This document shows positions 15,441-16,671 of a stretch of DNA of 16,671 bases, piece by piece. Source of the DNA: Marinilabiliales bacterium. GTDB lineage: Bacteria; Bacteroidota; Bacteroidia; Bacteroidales; F082. The notes beneath the pieces were generated by a model. It had not been told where the DNA came from, did not search any database, and worked only from the letters and a program-made list of their open reading frames with translations. Within the stretch, counting starts at the first letter, position 1. Each line of letters begins with the position of its first letter. The DNA lies in assembly GCA_002869465.1 (NCBI GenBank), contig PKSW01000361.1:1-16671 (forward strand), written 5' to 3'. The translations under genes and the position numbers were made by a program.

Positions 15441-16169
15441 TTAAGGCAAGGCAATGCCCACTTTCAATTCGAATTTTAAGAAATAAGGATAAACTTCAGT
15501 GTTGTTAATACGCTGGTATTGGTCTTCTGCTATCGGGTAGTCACTTGTTCTTTCCGAAATCACATTTATACCCATCAGCGTGATCATATTCTCGATAATA
15601 ACAGGTGAATTTTTAATCCTGAACTGAAAAGGAATGAAAGCCGGACCAAAACCCACAGAATGGAAGTTTAAAGTAACCGGGACCCTTTGTTGATATGCGC
15701 CATCATCCATACTTACCCACCTGTATGAGTCTCGGTTTGAGTATGTGTATCCTGCATAAGCCGAAACACCCATGCGCCAGTTCTTGGTGTTTGCCCAATA
15801 GAATTTGATTTCATTACCCGCCGTGAAACCCACATTGGAATTCCAGAAAGAAACACCTACCCTGGGTTCAATTGAAACAGCTATTTTTTTTCTAAACTCC
15901 CAAATATGCTCGTATGAGGCATAAACCTGCGTGACGGGACCATTATCATAATAATATTCATCATAATAATAGTAAGGATCATAATAATCATAACCGTAAT
16001 AGTTGTCGCTGAATGGTTCAGCCTGAATTGATGATCCAATCTTGATCAGGTTGAACTGTTCTAATTTGTTTTCTACTTCACCTTCCTTGGCAGTAACTTC
16101 AGTATACCCTCTTTGGCCATATACTGAAATGAAAAGAAAGAAACTCAATATTGTAGTTAATAACTTCAT
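15441..16169 (-). CDS. Secreted protein with Tyr-rich segment, probable outer-membrane beta-barrel
   Basis: A 242-residue protein of no recognised family. Residues 1-19 form a signal peptide (basic start, hydrophobic LLTTILSFFLFISV, then YGQ). From about residue 79 there are alternating strand-like segments rich in aromatic and small residues (QVYASYEHIWEF, IAVSIEPRVGVSFW, WRMGVSAYAGYTYS, LNFHSVGFGPAFIPFQF), ending in a strand FLKFELKVGIALP. This is the appearance of a small outer-membrane barrel, although the last residue is not the typical phenylalanine. Residues 55-77 hold 12 tyrosines alternating with Asp/Glu. It starts 5 bases after the LVIVD-repeat gene, so the two are one operon and may work together at the envelope. 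Function unknown. Confidence 0.75.
   Translation of the reverse strand: MKLLTTILSFFLFISVYGQRGYTEVTAKEGEVENKLEQFNLIKIGSSIQAEPFSDNYYGYDYYDPYYYYDEYYYDNGPVTQVYASYEHIWEFRKKIAVSIEPRVGVSFWNSNVGFTAGNEIKFYWANTKNWRMGVSAYAGYTYSNRDSYRWVSMDDGAYQQRVPVTLNFHSVGFGPAFIPFQFRIKNSPVIIENMITLMGINVISERTSDYPIAEDQYQRINNTEVYPYFLKFELKVGIALP
15939..16007 (-). repeat. Low-complexity tract encoding a Tyr/Asp-rich segment
   Basis: On the plus strand this tract is built of imperfect ATA/CAT/AAT trinucleotides. On the coding strand it reads mostly TAT/TAC and GAT codons (residues 55-77 of the barrel-like protein; 12 Tyr in 23 residues). As the unit is three bases, length changes would keep the frame. Confidence 0.75.
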
Positions 16170-16174
16170 AGTCT

Positions 16175-16671
16175 TTAAAATAAGATGTTTGACAAAGGTT
16201 CAAGTTGGTATATATTTTCATAATTGTATTGAAACAATCCATCCTTTCCAACCAAAATGAGAATGTTATTATGCAGGATGATATCATAGGCGTCAATCCC
16301 CATGATGCCACTTACATTGTCCAGTTGATGGATATTTGAAAAATCGTATATGGTCACACCAATATCGCCATTGCAAACAAAAAGGTAATTTCCGTCAACA
16401 GCCAGACCTTTTGGGTCCTGCATATTTTTGCTTACCAACAATTGTGGGTTCACGATATTTTTAATATCCAGAATATCCAGCCTGTTGGCACCTGTTTGCC
16501 ATCTGCATGTGCTTTGGCTGTTCAAAGTAACAAAGGCAAGCGTGTCATTAGCTACTACCGGATCGCAACTGGTGATATGTTCGTAATGCGACAGGAATAT
16601 AATGCCTTGGGGATCAGAAATATCGTAAATATACACCCCGTTAATGGAACCAACAAATAATTTGTCTCTCA
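16175..16671 (-). CDS. LVIVD-repeat beta-propeller protein (5' end beyond window)
   Basis: The frame is open from the right edge of the window to the stop at 16175; the GTG at 16636 is an internal valine, not a start. The visible 164 residues contain LVIVD-type propeller blades, for example RDKLFVGSINGVYIYDISDP, NRLDILDIKNIVNP, GNYLFVCNGDIGVTIYDFS and a last blade NILILVGKDGLFQYNYE. This family is frequent on the surface of Bacteroidota, and its members usually carry a lipoprotein or secretion signal, which would lie outside the window. The blades suggest a binding or scaffold role and show no catalytic residues. The downstream barrel-like gene follows after 5 bases, so both are co-transcribed from a promoter outside the window. 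Confidence 0.82.
   Translation of the reverse strand, partial: RDKLFVGSINGVYIYDISDPQGIIFLSHYEHITSCDPVVANDTLAFVTLNSQSTCRWQTGANRLDILDIKNIVNPQLLVSKNMQDPKGLAVDGNYLFVCNGDIGVTIYDFSNIHQLDNVSGIMGIDAYDIILHNNILILVGKDGLFQYNYENIYQLEPLSNILF

Overview
The window is a chromosomal segment of a Bacteroidota bacterium, probably class Bacteroidia; I cannot name a genus. The evidence is a type IX secretion (T9SS) C-terminal sorting domain, promoter boxes of the Bacteroidota form TAnnTTTG, a BACON-like lipoprotein, lipobox lipoproteins, an LVIVD-repeat protein, and an Rnf cluster in the order B-C-D-G-E-A. No rRNA, tRNA, CRISPR array, insertion sequence or phage gene was seen. Coding density is high and no gap reaches 300 bases.

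Plus strand, 1-8874. The window opens inside a large secreted protein made of an Ig-like domain, six PKD-like repeats with an almost exact 84-codon period, and a T9SS sorting tail; it ends at a strong intrinsic terminator. Next is a complete six-gene Rnf operon (rnfBCDGEA, 2286-7389), a membrane ferredoxin:NAD+ oxidoreductase and ion pump with all its expected iron-sulfur cysteines and two flavin-attachment threonines. After it come a class II (fuculose-phosphate-type) aldolase and an FtsE-type ABC ATPase, the latter with its own promoter box.

Minus strand, 8854-11092. Two family 4-like glycosyltransferases overlap head to tail and converge on the ABC ATPase with a 21-base overlap of coding ends. 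murB follows on the plus strand (11186-12202). Its promoter box lies so close to the start codon that the message is probably leaderless or nearly so.

Minus strand, 12211-16671. A three-gene operon, read right to left, encodes a membrane-anchored double-[4Fe-4S] protein that resembles reductive dehalogenases and QueG, a dimethylarginine dimethylaminohydrolase (DDAH) family enzyme and an NTF2-like lipoprotein. This is the least conventional part of the window. Upstream of it are a small BACON-like lipoprotein, a secreted presumed beta-barrel protein with a very tyrosine-rich segment, and the 3' part of an LVIVD-repeat gene that runs off the window.

The best-understood function here is energy conservation: Rnf couples reduced ferredoxin to NAD+ and to an ion gradient. 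The cell-envelope genes (murB, ftsE, glycosyltransferases, lipoproteins, T9SS cargo) are housekeeping or surface functions. The reductive-dehalogenase-like/DDAH operon has no function I can assign with confidence.
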